Positions 17,354 to 27,172 of a stretch of DNA of 64,000 nt are shown one piece after another. A model generated the notes under the pieces. It saw only the letters and a list, made by a program, of their open reading frames with translations, was not told the DNA's origin and did no database searches. Each line of letters opens with the position of its first letter. Positions within the stretch are counted from its first letter, which is position 1. The stretch comes from Micromonospora foliorum (lineage in GTDB: Bacteria; Actinomycetota; Actinomycetes; Mycobacteriales; Micromonosporaceae): positions 1 to 64,000 of the forward strand of contig NZ_JAKKFF010000446.1 in assembly GCF_022229015.1 (NCBI RefSeq), given 5' to 3'. Made by a program: the position numbers and the translations under genes.

Positions 17354-17845
17354 ATGACAGTAGGGAAGGTTCGGAAGCATCGCCTGGTGGGGGCGCTGGT
17401 CGCCCTGATGGCGTTCATGGGACTCGGTGTGGTCACCGCGGCGGTACCGGCGTCGCCGGCGCTGGCCGCGTGTTCGGGCACCGGCTGTTACAACGTCAAT
17501 CCCAACGGCCAGTGCAGCGGCACCCGGTACGGCTGGACCGGCGGCGGCTATGACAGCGGACTCGGCATCGTCGTCGTGAAGTCGTCCGGCTGCAGGGCGG
17601 CCTGGGCACGCCTGCAGAACGACCAGTACATCCGGTACGCGGGTGCGACCTTCACCGTGCGCATCGAGCGCCGGGTGTGGTCGTCTTACGGCTGGTGGTA
17701 CACGGGCAGCCTCAGCAAGCAGTTTCTCTCCACCAACGGCGGGGTGTGGACCAACATGCTCGAGGATTTCGACTCCTCGGACGAGCACCAGGCCTGCTTC
17801 AGCTTGAATGGCGGCGCCTGGACCTGCACCCCCTGGGTCTTCTGA
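17354..17845 (+). CDS. small secreted DUF2690-like protein
   Basis: The 163-residue product has GAGGAGG before the ATG. The signal peptide runs to about residue 38 (LMAFMGLGVVTAAVPASPALAA). The mature part has CSGTGCYNVNPNGQC, then VVVKSSGCRAAWARLQ, the pattern of DUF2690 (paired N-terminal Cys and SxxCRAAWAR). It ends with an aromatic-rich WSSYGWWYTG section and further Cys. It is probably disulfide-stabilised and extracellular; function unknown. A strong terminator follows at 17860. Confidence 0.8.
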   Translation: MTVGKVRKHRLVGALVALMAFMGLGVVTAAVPASPALAACSGTGCYNVNPNGQCSGTRYGWTGGGYDSGLGIVVVKSSGCRAAWARLQNDQYIRYAGATFTVRIERRVWSSYGWWYTGSLSKQFLSTNGGVWTNMLEDFDSSDEHQACFSLNGGAWTCTPWVF

Positions 17846-17859
17846 ACAGCAGGCGGACG

Positions 17860-17889
17860 TCAGGGCCCCCGGCGGCGCGGGGGCCCTGA
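17860..17889 (+). terminator. GC-rich terminator hairpin
   Basis: TCAGGGCCCCC (17860-17870) pairs perfectly with 17879-17889 around an 8-nt loop, 15 nt after the stop codon of the DUF2690-like gene. Confidence 0.75.
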
Positions 17890-18057
17890 GATCCGTCATC
17901 CGGCCAGCTGGGTGTCGACCCGGGGGAACTGCGGCATCGGGTCATCATCCCCCGTCGTGGCGGACATGCCGAGCACCGGGGAAACTGCCCGCCGGGTACG
18001 CCCCGCATAGACGTATGGCCCTCCATCGAAATCAGTTTGCCTTGTTAGCCTGCGGCT

Positions 18058-21000
18058 GTGGAGCTGCGCCTGCTTGGCCCCGTCGAGGCTGTCATCGACG
18101 GACGGGTCGTGCCCGTCCGACGCCGTCAGGAGCGACGGCTGCTCGCCATCCTCTCGATGCGACCGGGCCAGTTCCACTCCGCGGAGCGACTCATCGACCT
18201 GCTCTGGGAAGACCGGCCTCCGGCCCAGGCACGAGCGGGCCTGCAGGCCATGATCTCGCACCTGCGGTCCACGCTGGAGCTGGGCCGGTCGATGGAGCCC
18301 GCCTTGCTCGCCCGACCCAACAGCTACGCACTGGAGATCCGGGCAGAGCGTGTCGACGTGCACCGGTTCACCGCCCTGGTGGCCCAGAGCAGGGGCGTCA
18401 CCGACGCCGATCAGCGCATCGCGATGCTCAGCACCGCGCTCGGTCTGTGGCGGGGCGCCGCCCTGGCCGACGTCTTCGACGACGCCCAGCGGGGCCGGCT
18501 CTTTCCGGATCTCGACGAGGCACGACTGACCGCGCGGGAAATGCTGCTCGACGCGCGCCTCGACGCCGGCCAGCACCGAGAGATGTTGGCGCCGCTGCAC
18601 GAGCTGATCAGTGAGGCGCCGACACGCGAGCGCCCGGTCGAGCTGCTGATGCTGGCCCTGAGCGGGACCGGTCGTCGCACCGAAGCCATCGCGGCCTACG
18701 CCGCCCTCACCGAGAGGCTCGCCACCGACCTCGGTGTCGCTCCCGGTAAGCAGATCCAGGAGACCTACCGGACGCTGTCACGCGCCACCGCACCCTCGGA
18801 CGCCGCGCTGACGTCTCCCGGCGGGCCGGCGCAGCTACCGCGGCCGCCGGGGCACTTCGTCGGCCGCGGCGCCGAGTCGCGTCAGCTCGACCGCCTGCTC
18901 GCCAACGCCGCAGGGGCGCAGGTCCTGATCCTCTCCGCAGTCGTCGGCACGGCAGGTGTCGGAAAGACGGCGACCGCCATCCGGTGGGCGCACAGCGTCC
19001 GGGACCACTTCCCGGACGGGCAGCTCTTCCTCAACCTGCGTGGTTACTCTGCCGGCCGGCCCATGCGCTCGGCGGAGGCGCTCGGCGCGCTGCTGCGGGG
19101 TCTGGGCGTGCTGGCGGCCCACATTCCGGCGGATCCTGAGGAGGCAGCGGCCCTCTACCGCACTGTCGTCGCCGATCGCCGGCTGCTGATCGTGCTGGAC
19201 AACGCCCTCGACGCCGAGCAGGTGCGGCCGTTGCTGCCCGGGTCCGCGGACAGCCTGGTGGTGGTCACCAGCCGCGACCGCCTGACCGGGCTCGTGGCCC
19301 AGCAGGACGCCCACCGCCTGACCATCGGACTGCTCCCGGAACCGGACGCGATCGAGCTGCTCACCGTCCTGCTCGGTGCCGACCCGCGAGCCGCCGAACG
19401 CGACGCGATCCGGGACCTCGCCCAGGTCTGCGGTCGGCTCCCGCTGGCCCTGCGGATCGCGGCGGCGCTGCTGCACGACGAGCCTGACCTCGCGGTGTCG
19501 GCCTACGTGCGGCAGTTGCGGCAGCGGAGCATCGCCGCCCTGGCGATCGACGACGACCCCAGCGTCGCCGTGCAGACGGCGTTCGACCTCTCCTACACCC
19601 GGCTTCCCGGCGAGGCCCAGCGGATGTTCCGCCTCCTCGGCACCGTTCCGGGGCTCAGGCTGTCGGTCGACGCGGTCGCGCACCTGGCGCAGACAACCGT
19701 GGACGCGGCCCGTCGGACGCTGGCCCGACTCTTCTCGGCGCACCTGCTGGAGTTCGACGACGATCGCGTCGCGCTGCATGACCTGCTGGGGCGCTACGCG
19801 GGTCAGCACAGTGCGCGGCAGGCCGGCCGGCCGGAGGCGCAGACCGTCCTCGCCCGCCTGTTCGCGTGGTACCTGGTCCGCGCGCAGGCTGCCGGTGACC
19901 TGTTGGCGCCGGGGCGGGTCCGCCTGGAGCTGCCGGCGGGCCTGGCGGCCGGTGACGCGGGCCTTCCGGACCGTGACGCGGCACTGGCCTGGCTCGAGGC
20001 CGAGGAGTCGAACATGGTGGCACTGATCAGGGCGGGCGCCGACGGCACGTCGAGGGCCGCTGCCGCCCTGCTCGCCGACCAGCTACGAACGTACTTCTGG
20101 GTCACCCGCAATTCACTGAACTGGCTGCTCGTGGCGCAGGCGGCGCTGCACGCGTCGGGTGGGGACGCCTACCCGGCCCTGCGGGCGTCGGCGCACATGA
20201 GTCTGGGCAACGTGTACCACCTCACGGGCAACCAACTGGTCGCGATCGCGCACCAACGACGGGCGGGTCACCTGTTCCGCAGCGCCGGGCACGCGCAGGG
20301 CCAGGCCGCCGCGGCCGGCTCGCTCGGCGCGGTCTTCGGCGACCTCGGGCAACTGGCGAAGGCGGCGGCCTGCTTCGAGCACGCGTTGCGGCTCAACGAG
20401 CGGATCCGCCACCGTTACGGCATCGCGGTGATGTCGAGCAACCTCGGGACGATCTACGCTATGGCGGGTCGACTGCGGCTGGCGGTCGAGCGACTCACCG
20501 CCGCCATCGTCATCCACCGGGAGGACGGCGGACGACCCAACGAGGCGGTCATCCTCACCAACCTTGGCCTCGTGCGAATCATCCGGGGTGAGTACCCGGC
20601 CGCCCTGGGCGATCTTCACGCGGCGGTGCGGATGGCCCACGAGGTCGACATGGCGTCGATCGAGGCGAATGCGTTGGCTGGGATCGGCCAGATCCACACG
20701 CTACGCGGCGACGTGCCGGAGGCGAGGTCGGCGCTCGCCGCCGCGCAGCGTCTCGCCGACCGTACCGACGACTGGCACTGCAAGGCGTCGATCGACATCG
20801 CCGAGGGGTGCCTGCTCCGGCTGACCGGCGACCCCGCCCGAGCGGCGGCCCGGTACACCCGGGCCGCCGAGTGGGCCAGGTCGGCGCGCACGCTGGCGAC
20901 GGAGGCCGAGGCCCTGGTCGGCCTCGCCGCATCCGTCGCGGAGCGGACGCCGCTGTTGGCCAGGTCATCCCTGGAGCGGGCGGTCACGTTGGCCCGACAG

Positions 21001-21309
21001 TCCGGAGCCGCGGTGATCGAGATCGACGCGCTGGCGGCGTTGGGCGAGGTCGCCCGGAGGCACGGCGACCCCGTGCAGGCGGCCCGGCTCGCCGGCGAGG
21101 CGGCGCATCGCGCGGAGGCGATTGGGGCACCCCTGGTTCGCGCCCGCGCGCTGATCACCCTGGGTCACCTGGAGGACTCCTCGCGGGCCTGGCAGGAGGC
21201 ACTGAGCATCCTGGATTCGCTCGGCACTCCCGAGGCGGACATCGTCCGGGCCCTGCTGGAGCGGCACGACGGCCGTCCGGCCGGTGTCCCGGCCGGACAG
21301 CCGACCTGA
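18058..21309 (+). CDS. AfsR/SARP-family regulator (DNA-binding, BTAD, NB-ARC, TPR)
   Basis: The 1083-residue product starts at GTG 18058 (MELRLLGPVEAVIDGR). Residues 1-95 are the winged-helix domain (RRQERRLLAILSMRPGQFHSAERLIDLLWEDRPP) and about 100-245 the BTAD helical domain. An NB-ARC ATPase has the P-loop VVGTAGVGKTATAI near 297-310, LLIVLDNALDAEQV as Walker B, and LPLALRIAAALL as the GxP-type motif. Tetratricopeptide repeats fill about 660-1060. This is the full AfsR architecture: a signal- and ATP-gated transcriptional activator. Target genes are not obvious. It is the first of a row of paralogues. Confidence 0.92.
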   Translation: MELRLLGPVEAVIDGRVVPVRRRQERRLLAILSMRPGQFHSAERLIDLLWEDRPPAQARAGLQAMISHLRSTLELGRSMEPALLARPNSYALEIRAERVDVHRFTALVAQSRGVTDADQRIAMLSTALGLWRGAALADVFDDAQRGRLFPDLDEARLTAREMLLDARLDAGQHREMLAPLHELISEAPTRERPVELLMLALSGTGRRTEAIAAYAALTERLATDLGVAPGKQIQETYRTLSRATAPSDAALTSPGGPAQLPRPPGHFVGRGAESRQLDRLLANAAGAQVLILSAVVGTAGVGKTATAIRWAHSVRDHFPDGQLFLNLRGYSAGRPMRSAEALGALLRGLGVLAAHIPADPEEAAALYRTVVADRRLLIVLDNALDAEQVRPLLPGSADSLVVVTSRDRLTGLVAQQDAHRLTIGLLPEPDAIELLTVLLGADPRAAERDAIRDLAQVCGRLPLALRIAAALLHDEPDLAVSAYVRQLRQRSIAALAIDDDPSVAVQTAFDLSYTRLPGEAQRMFRLLGTVPGLRLSVDAVAHLAQTTVDAARRTLARLFSAHLLEFDDDRVALHDLLGRYAGQHSARQAGRPEAQTVLARLFAWYLVRAQAAGDLLAPGRVRLELPAGLAAGDAGLPDRDAALAWLEAEESNMVALIRAGADGTSRAAAALLADQLRTYFWVTRNSLNWLLVAQAALHASGGDAYPALRASAHMSLGNVYHLTGNQLVAIAHQRRAGHLFRSAGHAQGQAAAAGSLGAVFGDLGQLAKAAACFEHALRLNERIRHRYGIAVMSSNLGTIYAMAGRLRLAVERLTAAIVIHREDGGRPNEAVILTNLGLVRIIRGEYPAALGDLHAAVRMAHEVDMASIEANALAGIGQIHTLRGDVPEARSALAAAQRLADRTDDWHCKASIDIAEGCLLRLTGDPARAAARYTRAAEWARSARTLATEAEALVGLAASVAERTPLLARSSLERAVTLARQSGAAVIEIDALAALGEVARRHGDPVQAARLAGEAAHRAEAIGAPLVRARALITLGHLEDSSRAWQEALSILDSLGTPEADIVRALLERHDGRPAGVPAGQPT

Positions 21310-21641
21310 CCTTCTCTCCCGGGGCGGGACCGGCGCCCGGGTGTAGTACCTCCGGCAACTGGTCGACAACCCGCTCACCGAGCAGTAGTCGCTTGTCGCT
21401 AGCGGCGGCGACGCGACAAGCAGCGGCGCCTCCGCTCCCGCGACCGCTGCGGCGGCCAGGCATCTGCGGGCCCGTCTGGTGATTTCCACCGTGCCTCCTG
21501 ATGGGTGTTCTCAGCCCCGCGAAGCCGGGGACGCTCCGTTTGGTTGCCACGGCGTACGCGCTGCCAAGGAAACGCCAACCCGTGCTGCGCAACCTGATGA
21601 CCAGGCCGTGCGCGGGGTGCGGTCGGCATGGAGGTCATCGC
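21310..21641. other. intergenic, no gene seen
   Basis: 332 bp lie between two SARP-type genes. Frames extending upstream of 21642 show no family resemblance. A short CCCGGG-rich inverted repeat just after 21310 could terminate the upstream gene. Confidence 0.45.
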
Positions 21642-22421
21642 ATGGAGTTCCGGATCCTCGGCCCGCTGGAAGCGTCCGTCGAAGGAACGCCCCTGCCGCT
21701 CGGCGGACGCCGGCAGCAGCGGATCCTGGCTGTGCTGCTGCTGCGGGCCGGCCGGGTGGTCCCGGCCGACAGACTGGTCGACTGCCTGTGGCCGCTGCGG
21801 CCGCCGGCCACCGCGGCGAGTCAGATCCGCAACTGCGCCGCGGCCCTGCGCCGCCAGCTCATCGCCGGCGGCCTGCCCGAGCGCTCGCTGGTACGCCGGC
21901 CGGGCGGTTACCTGCTGACGGTGGAGCCCGGCGCGCTGGATCGGACCCGGTTCGACGATGAGGCCCACCGGGCTCGGCGAGCGCTGGCCGCGGGTCGCGC
22001 GGCGGAGGCCGTCGGGTCCTTCCTGCGGGCCGAGGACCTGTGGCGCGGACCCGCCATCGCCGGTCTAGCCGATGGCATGCTGGAGCCGGAGGCCATGAGC
22101 CTGGAGGAGTCGCGGCTGCAGGTGATCGAGGAACGGCTGGAGGTCGAGCTGAGCCTGGGCCGGCACGCACGGGCCGTACCGGAACTCACCGCGCTGGCCC
22201 GGACTCATCCCGGCCGTGACCGGCTGCAGGCGGCCCTCATGGTCGCGCTCTACGGCAGCGGGCGGGGTGCCGACGCGCTGGCCTCCTTCGACCGGCTGCG
22301 CTCGTCGCTGCGCCGTGAACTCGGCCTGGAGCCGAGCCGGCGGCTGCGGGACCTGCGCCAGGCCATCCTCACCGAGGACGAGGCCCGGCTGCCGCCGATG
22401 GGCGTGGGGGCCGGCGCGTGA
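21642..22421 (+). CDS. SARP-family regulator (DNA-binding plus BTAD only)
   Basis: The 259-residue product starts at the ATG at 21642, preceded by GGAGG with 7-nt spacing. Residues 1-95 are the winged helix (GGRRQQRILAVLLLRAGRVVPADRLVDCLWPLRPPATAASQIRNCAAALRRQL). Residues 100-250 are the BTAD domain (EARLQ-like SRLQVIEERLEVELSLGRHARAVPELTALARTHPGRDRLQ and LRRELGLEPSRRLRDLRQAIL). This is the short ActII-ORF4/RedD-type activator of secondary-metabolite genes. No NB-ARC domain follows. It lies between two long paralogues, and its target is unknown. Confidence 0.9.
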   Translation: MEFRILGPLEASVEGTPLPLGGRRQQRILAVLLLRAGRVVPADRLVDCLWPLRPPATAASQIRNCAAALRRQLIAGGLPERSLVRRPGGYLLTVEPGALDRTRFDDEAHRARRALAAGRAAEAVGSFLRAEDLWRGPAIAGLADGMLEPEAMSLEESRLQVIEERLEVELSLGRHARAVPELTALARTHPGRDRLQAALMVALYGSGRGADALASFDRLRSSLRRELGLEPSRRLRDLRQAILTEDEARLPPMGVGAGA

Positions 22422-22833
22422 CGGTGAGCCTCATCGGCGGGCATCTCCTCTTCGTCCGCAAGGAAGGTGACGAGATGCAGCTTGGGCAGTCGAGACATCA
22501 GCGGAGCATCGTCACACCCCCGATGTCGTCCGGTGCCGTCTGCACCGGTCGCTGCGAAACAGCATCGAGAGGCCACCGTCGGGTGAGGTCCCGGTGACGG
22601 TTGTACTGGCCGAGAAAGGGCTGCCACAGGTTATGTCAGTCTGCATGCCGTGCGGCGGGCGCTGCGCGCCAGCGGAAGGAGATTAGACCTGGCGGGTTCT
22701 GTATGGGACCCCCGTTCGCCCCCCGAAAACCCTGCCCAACACCGGGGTCGGCGACCAGTATTCGTCATCCCTGTGCATCGTTGGGCAATGCGGGTGTGGG
22801 ACGTCGCCCGTGGTCGGTGCCGAGCGGCGCCAC
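22422..22833. other. intergenic, no gene seen
   Basis: 412 bp lie between the short SARP gene and the 3' end of the Imm49 gene. A minus-strand frame starting MSRLPKLHLVTFLADEEEM is open but lacks a Shine-Dalgarno and overlaps the SARP 3' end, so I do not call it. Confidence 0.45.
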
Positions 22834-23763
22834 CTACGGCTGCGGGGCAGCCACTAGTGCTTCGGGCAGATAGGCGGACCGGATGCCCAATTGCCAGCCG
22901 TGCGCGAGATGGGCGAGGGCGGTCAGCGTGACGGCCCCGACCGGTAGCAGGCTCCGTGCGGCCGGGTCGGCGCCGACGCTCTCGCGGTGCGTCACGAGGC
23001 GTTGCTGAAGGGCCTGCTCGAACGCGGGCTGGTCGTCGTCGAGCAGGACGCGCAACAACCGCTGGTCCGGTGTCAACGTCCCCGCTGCGTCGAGCTGCTC
23101 GGCCGCACGCGTGCGCTCGAAGGTCGTTGGCTTCTGCAGCGGCGCCGGCTCGGAACGTGCGTCGGGATAGCCCCCCTGGACAAGGGGCAGGTATCCGCAC
23201 AGAGCATCCATCTCGGCGAGGTCAGCCGCGGCGGACACCGACTCGCGCTTCGAGTACGGAACGCCGTCACGGATGGCGGGAGCGTAGTCGTCGCGCAACA
23301 GGGGGCCGAAAGCGCGGTCCGGCTCCCACAGCAGTCCGCTGAGGACGGACCACGCGAACGCGTCGGTCCACGTCCGCGCCGAGGTCCCGGGTAGGGCCGG
23401 CTCCCACGCCTCCTCATAGTGCAGCTCCTCGCTGTCAAGTGTCCTTGTCGCGAGCGGGAGGGGCACCGAAAAGTCACCGTCAGGGAAGCAGGCGAGGCTG
23501 AGCACGCCCATCGCGCACTCGGCAGCTGTGATCAGGGCGGTGCGCGACTCGGGCGCACGTAGAGCCGGGTCCGGCAGGGTGCGCGCGGCGAGGTGGTCGG
23601 TCAGCTCCTCGCCGAGTTCCCGCAGCCCGCGCCGCAGCGGCATGTCGCCGTAGCGCATGTCGTGCCATCGGCTGAAGGCCCGCCCCGACATGTCCTCAAG
23701 TGCCGGCATTATTCGCTGCTCCGCGACTGAATGACGCGTCACCTCAATCGTCATGCGTACCAT
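22834..23763 (-). CDS. Imm49-family immunity protein
   Basis: The 309-residue product is read from the ATG at 23763 (alternative 23754, MTIEVTRHSVAEQRI). The pattern RHSVAEQRIMPALEDMSGRAFSRWHDMRYGDMPLRRGLRELGEELTDHLAARTL, then ALITAAECAMGVLSLACFPDGDFSVPLP, matches Imm49, an all-helical immunity family for polymorphic toxins. No toxin gene is adjacent: the neighbours are SARP-type regulators. It may be an orphan protecting against kin-delivered toxins (inference). It is divergent from the long regulator at 23875, sharing a gap of about 110 bp. Confidence 0.8.
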   Translation of the reverse strand: MVRMTIEVTRHSVAEQRIMPALEDMSGRAFSRWHDMRYGDMPLRRGLRELGEELTDHLAARTLPDPALRAPESRTALITAAECAMGVLSLACFPDGDFSVPLPLATRTLDSEELHYEEAWEPALPGTSARTWTDAFAWSVLSGLLWEPDRAFGPLLRDDYAPAIRDGVPYSKRESVSAAADLAEMDALCGYLPLVQGGYPDARSEPAPLQKPTTFERTRAAEQLDAAGTLTPDQRLLRVLLDDDQPAFEQALQQRLVTHRESVGADPAARSLLPVGAVTLTALAHLAHGWQLGIRSAYLPEALVAAPQP

Positions 23764-23874
23764 CCTGACAGGGCCACGACAGCGCGGTCCCCGCTGGGTC
23801 ATCCGTCAATCGATGTCAGTACCGACGGTGCCCGTCGTCATCAGGGCACTGCCGCCCGTGGCAGGATCTGCCGC

Positions 23875-26800
23875 GTGAAGATCGGGATGCTTGGGCGTTT
23901 CGAGGTTCGCACCGACGATGGCGCTCTGGCCGACGTGCCGGGCGCGCGGCTGCGCGGCCTGTTGATCGCCCTCGCGCTGCAACCTGGTCGCGTGGTCCCC
24001 AAGGCGGCGCTCGTCGACTGGATCTGGGGTGAACATTCCCCCGCCGACGCGACGAATGCCCTGCACCGTCTGGTTTCCCGGCTGCGCAAGGTGCTGCCGG
24101 AGGGATCGGTCGAGGGACAGACGGACGGCTATCGGTTGGCGGTGGGACCCGACGACGTCGACGCCGTGCGTTTCGAACGCCTCGTCACCGCTGCCCGGGT
24201 CCGAAATGACGACGACCCGCAACGGGTGCGTCTCCTGCGTGAGGCTCTGGCGTTGTGGAGCGGCGCCGCCATGCAGGATGTCGATCTGCCGGACAGCGGA
24301 GCATTCGACGCGGCGGCCGCCCGGCTCGAGCGGCTACGCCTGACGGCCATGGAGGATCGGTTCGAGACGGAGATCAGCCTCGGCCACGGCGCGGAGCTAA
24401 TCGCGGAACTGACTGACCTGGTGGCCGCACAACCGCTGCGAGAGCGGCTTGTCGCGGCGCTGATGCGGGCACTTGTCGCGACCGGTCGCGACACCGAGGC
24501 GCTGCTCGTGTACGAGCGCACGAGGGAAGCGCTGGCTGACACGCTCGGTGTGGATCCCGCACCGGAGCTGTCCGCGCTGCACGTCGCACTCCTGCGGGGT
24601 GAGGTGGGACGGCGGGAGGAGGAGCGGAAGACGAATCTGCGTGTCGAGCTGACCAGCTTCGTCGGCCGGGACGCCGACGTTGCCGCGGTCTGCGAGCGCA
24701 TCGGCGTCCATCGGCTCACCACCCTGATCGGGCCGGGTGGGTCGGGGAAGACCCGGTTGGCCACGGAGACCGCGCGCACGCTGCTCGGCGACCTGCCCGA
24801 CGGGGTCTGGCTGGTGGAGCTCGCGGCCGTCGGCGCCGACGGTGACGTGGCACAGGCCACGCTCGCCGGGCTCGGTCTCCGGGATGCCCTGCTCGGCGAG
24901 ACACCGGGCGCGGAGCCGACGGATCGGGTCATCGCCGCAGTCCGCGACCGGGCGATGCTGCTGGTGCTGGACAACTGCGAGCACGTGATCGGGTCGGCGG
25001 CGACATTCGCCCATCGGGTGCTCGGAGAATGCCGATGGCTTCGGATTCTCGCGACGAGCAGGGAACCACTCGGCATCACCGGTGAGTCACTGTGGCCGGT
25101 CGCGCCACTGGTCCTGCCCGCGCGAAACGCGAACCCGGGCGAGATCGCGTCCGCGCCGGCCGTACGGCTGCTGCGGGACCGGGCCGGCGCGGTGCGCAAG
25201 GATCTCGCGGCCGACGTCCACACGTTGGCGATGATGGCGCGCGTCTGCCGTGCGCTGGACGGGATGCCACTGGCGATCGAACTCGCCGCGGCCAGGTTGC
25301 GCACCATGTCCCTCGATCAGCTCGCCGACCGGCTCGACGACCGGTTCCGCCTGCTGACCGGTGGTAGCCGCACGGCACTGCCGCGGCACCGGACGCTGCG
25401 TGCCGTGATCGACTGGAGCTGGGAACTGCTCACAGACGCCGAGCGAGTGGTGCTGCACCGGCTCTCGGTGTTCTCCGGTGGGGTGAGCCTGAAAGCGGCC
25501 GAGCGGGTCTGCGTCGGCGACACGGTCGAGACGGATCAGGTGTTCGACCTGCTGACCGCGCTGACCGAGAAGTCACTGGTGCTCACCGAGGGGGAGAGAG
25601 CGCCGCGCTACCGCATGCTCGGCACGATCAAGGAGTACGCCCAGCAGCGTCTCGCCGAGGAGGGGGAATCGGAATCGGCCCGCCGCGCGCACCTCGCGTA
25701 CTTCACCGAACTCGTCGAAACCGCGGAGCCGCATCTCTACCGCGCTGAGCAACTGGATTGGCTTGCAGTGCTCGATGCCGAGCACGACAACATCGGTGCG
25801 GCGATGCGCGGTGCGATCGCGGCCGGCGAGGCCGACGAGGCGATGCGGCTCGCTGCCGCGGCCGGCTGGTACTGGTGGCTCGGCGGGCACAGGGCGGAGG
25901 GCAACGAGCTGATCATGGCGGCCGCTGCCCTGCCGGGCGAGGTGGCCGACGAGAGCCGGGCCGTGGTGTACGCCCGCGCCGTCCACGCCGGCGTACACGC
26001 TGGTCGTTCCGTTCGTGACCTCGCGACCTGGGGGCCGGGTGATCAGCAGCAGGCGGAGGAGTGGATCCGCAAGGCGTACGAGATCAGCCAGCGTGTCCCC
26101 AGACACCACCGCGCGCTGAGGTTCGTCGCCGCGCTGGAACGCCTGTTGCACGCCCCGGACGCGGCCATGCCCGCGTTCGAGCAGCTGCTCACCGACGAGG
26201 ATCCCTGGCTGCGCGCCCTCGCCCGGCTGCACCTCGGCAGATTGCGGATCGTGCTCGGCCATGACGGCTACGACGCCGACGTGCACCTGGAGACGGCGCT
26301 CGGCGAATTCCGTGCCCTCGGTGACCGGTGGGGGACGTCGTTCGCCCTGACCGAGCTGGCGAACCGGATTGCGATGCGTGGCGAGTTCGCCGGTGCCTGC
26401 GAGTACTACGAACAGGCGATCGCGGTCGTGACCGAGGTCGGCGCCAACGAGGATGTCGTCTCGATGCGGTCGCGGCAGGCCCAGTTGTACTGGCTGTCGG
26501 GGGATGCGGAGTCGAGCGCGGCCGCTCTCGCGGAGGCGCAGCGGCTCGCCGAGCAGGTCTCCTGGCCGAACGCGCTTGCGGAGCTGGCCCTGGCAAGGGC
26601 GGATCTCGCCCGCTGGCGCGGCGACGCCGAGCAGGCACGCCGGCAGCTCGACGTCGCGACAGCGATGCTGGGCGACGAGGCCAGGCGTGCCTACGTACGC
26701 GCCGTGGCACATGACCTGCTCGGCTACCTTGCCGAGGACCTCGACGAGGCTCGCGAACACCGCATCGCCGCCTTTCGCACGGCGACCGAGACGGGACACG

Positions 26801-27051
26801 GGCCCCTGATCGCCCAGGTTCTCGTCGGGGTCGCGGACCTGGCACTGCGCCTCGACCAGTACGAGCAGGCCGCGCGGTTGCTCGGGGCGAGCGCCGGAGT
26901 GCGCGGACTGCCGGACCTTTCCCATCCCGATGTGGCGAGGATCGAGCGGACGGTGCGGTGCCGCCTCGGCGAAGCGGTGTTCGCCGAGGCGACGCTGGAG
27001 GGCGCCTCTGCGGACTGGGGTCAGTTGGTGACGGTCACGCTCGCTTCGTGA
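23875..27051 (+). CDS. SARP/LAL-like regulator (DNA-binding, BTAD, ATPase, TPR)
   Basis: The 1058-residue product is read from GTG 23875 (MKIGMLGRFEVRTDD); more upstream starts would overlap the divergent Imm49 promoter region. The winged helix (PGARLRGLLIALALQPGRVVPKAALVDWIWGEHSP) and BTAD precede a STAND ATPase. Its P-loop is LIGPGGSGKTRLA (about 284-296), with LLVLDNCEHVIG as Walker B, ILATSREPLGITGE as sensor and DGMPLAIELAAARL. The C-terminal 450 residues are TPR-like helices. This ATPase is the subtype with the LDNCEH motif and differs from the AfsR-type at 18058 and 27592, so it is not a recent duplicate of them. Confidence 0.9.
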   Translation: MKIGMLGRFEVRTDDGALADVPGARLRGLLIALALQPGRVVPKAALVDWIWGEHSPADATNALHRLVSRLRKVLPEGSVEGQTDGYRLAVGPDDVDAVRFERLVTAARVRNDDDPQRVRLLREALALWSGAAMQDVDLPDSGAFDAAAARLERLRLTAMEDRFETEISLGHGAELIAELTDLVAAQPLRERLVAALMRALVATGRDTEALLVYERTREALADTLGVDPAPELSALHVALLRGEVGRREEERKTNLRVELTSFVGRDADVAAVCERIGVHRLTTLIGPGGSGKTRLATETARTLLGDLPDGVWLVELAAVGADGDVAQATLAGLGLRDALLGETPGAEPTDRVIAAVRDRAMLLVLDNCEHVIGSAATFAHRVLGECRWLRILATSREPLGITGESLWPVAPLVLPARNANPGEIASAPAVRLLRDRAGAVRKDLAADVHTLAMMARVCRALDGMPLAIELAAARLRTMSLDQLADRLDDRFRLLTGGSRTALPRHRTLRAVIDWSWELLTDAERVVLHRLSVFSGGVSLKAAERVCVGDTVETDQVFDLLTALTEKSLVLTEGERAPRYRMLGTIKEYAQQRLAEEGESESARRAHLAYFTELVETAEPHLYRAEQLDWLAVLDAEHDNIGAAMRGAIAAGEADEAMRLAAAAGWYWWLGGHRAEGNELIMAAAALPGEVADESRAVVYARAVHAGVHAGRSVRDLATWGPGDQQQAEEWIRKAYEISQRVPRHHRALRFVAALERLLHAPDAAMPAFEQLLTDEDPWLRALARLHLGRLRIVLGHDGYDADVHLETALGEFRALGDRWGTSFALTELANRIAMRGEFAGACEYYEQAIAVVTEVGANEDVVSMRSRQAQLYWLSGDAESSAAALAEAQRLAEQVSWPNALAELALARADLARWRGDAEQARRQLDVATAMLGDEARRAYVRAVAHDLLGYLAEDLDEAREHRIAAFRTATETGHGPLIAQVLVGVADLALRLDQYEQAARLLGASAGVRGLPDLSHPDVARIERTVRCRLGEAVFAEATLEGASADWGQLVTVTLAS

Positions 27052-27172
27052 ACGTGGATCGGGCCCAGAAGTATCCGACGAGGGCGATGCCGACGCACCA
27101 GGCGAGGGCGGGGATCACGTCGTTGGCGGCTGGTGCGCCGTTGAGGCATCCGCGCAGGGTTTCGATGATCGG
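27035..27172 (-). pseudogene. ABC-2 transporter permease, C-terminal fragment
   Basis: On the minus strand the frame ending in TGA at 27035-27037 reads PIIETLRGCLNGAPAANDVIPALAWCVGIALVGYFWARSTF. This matches the C-terminus of DrrB-type ABC-2 permeases (PIIETxRGLLxG...AxAWCxGIALVGYxWA). The rest of the permease is missing and the fragment stops exactly where the receiver-domain remnant begins. It overlaps the 3' end of the plus-strand regulator. Confidence 0.65.

Noticed and set aside
22250-22627. Minus-strand frame starting MSRLPKLHLVTFL as a peptide precursor
   Set aside because: No Shine-Dalgarno before its ATG, no modification enzyme beside it, and its 3' part overlaps the short SARP gene antisense.
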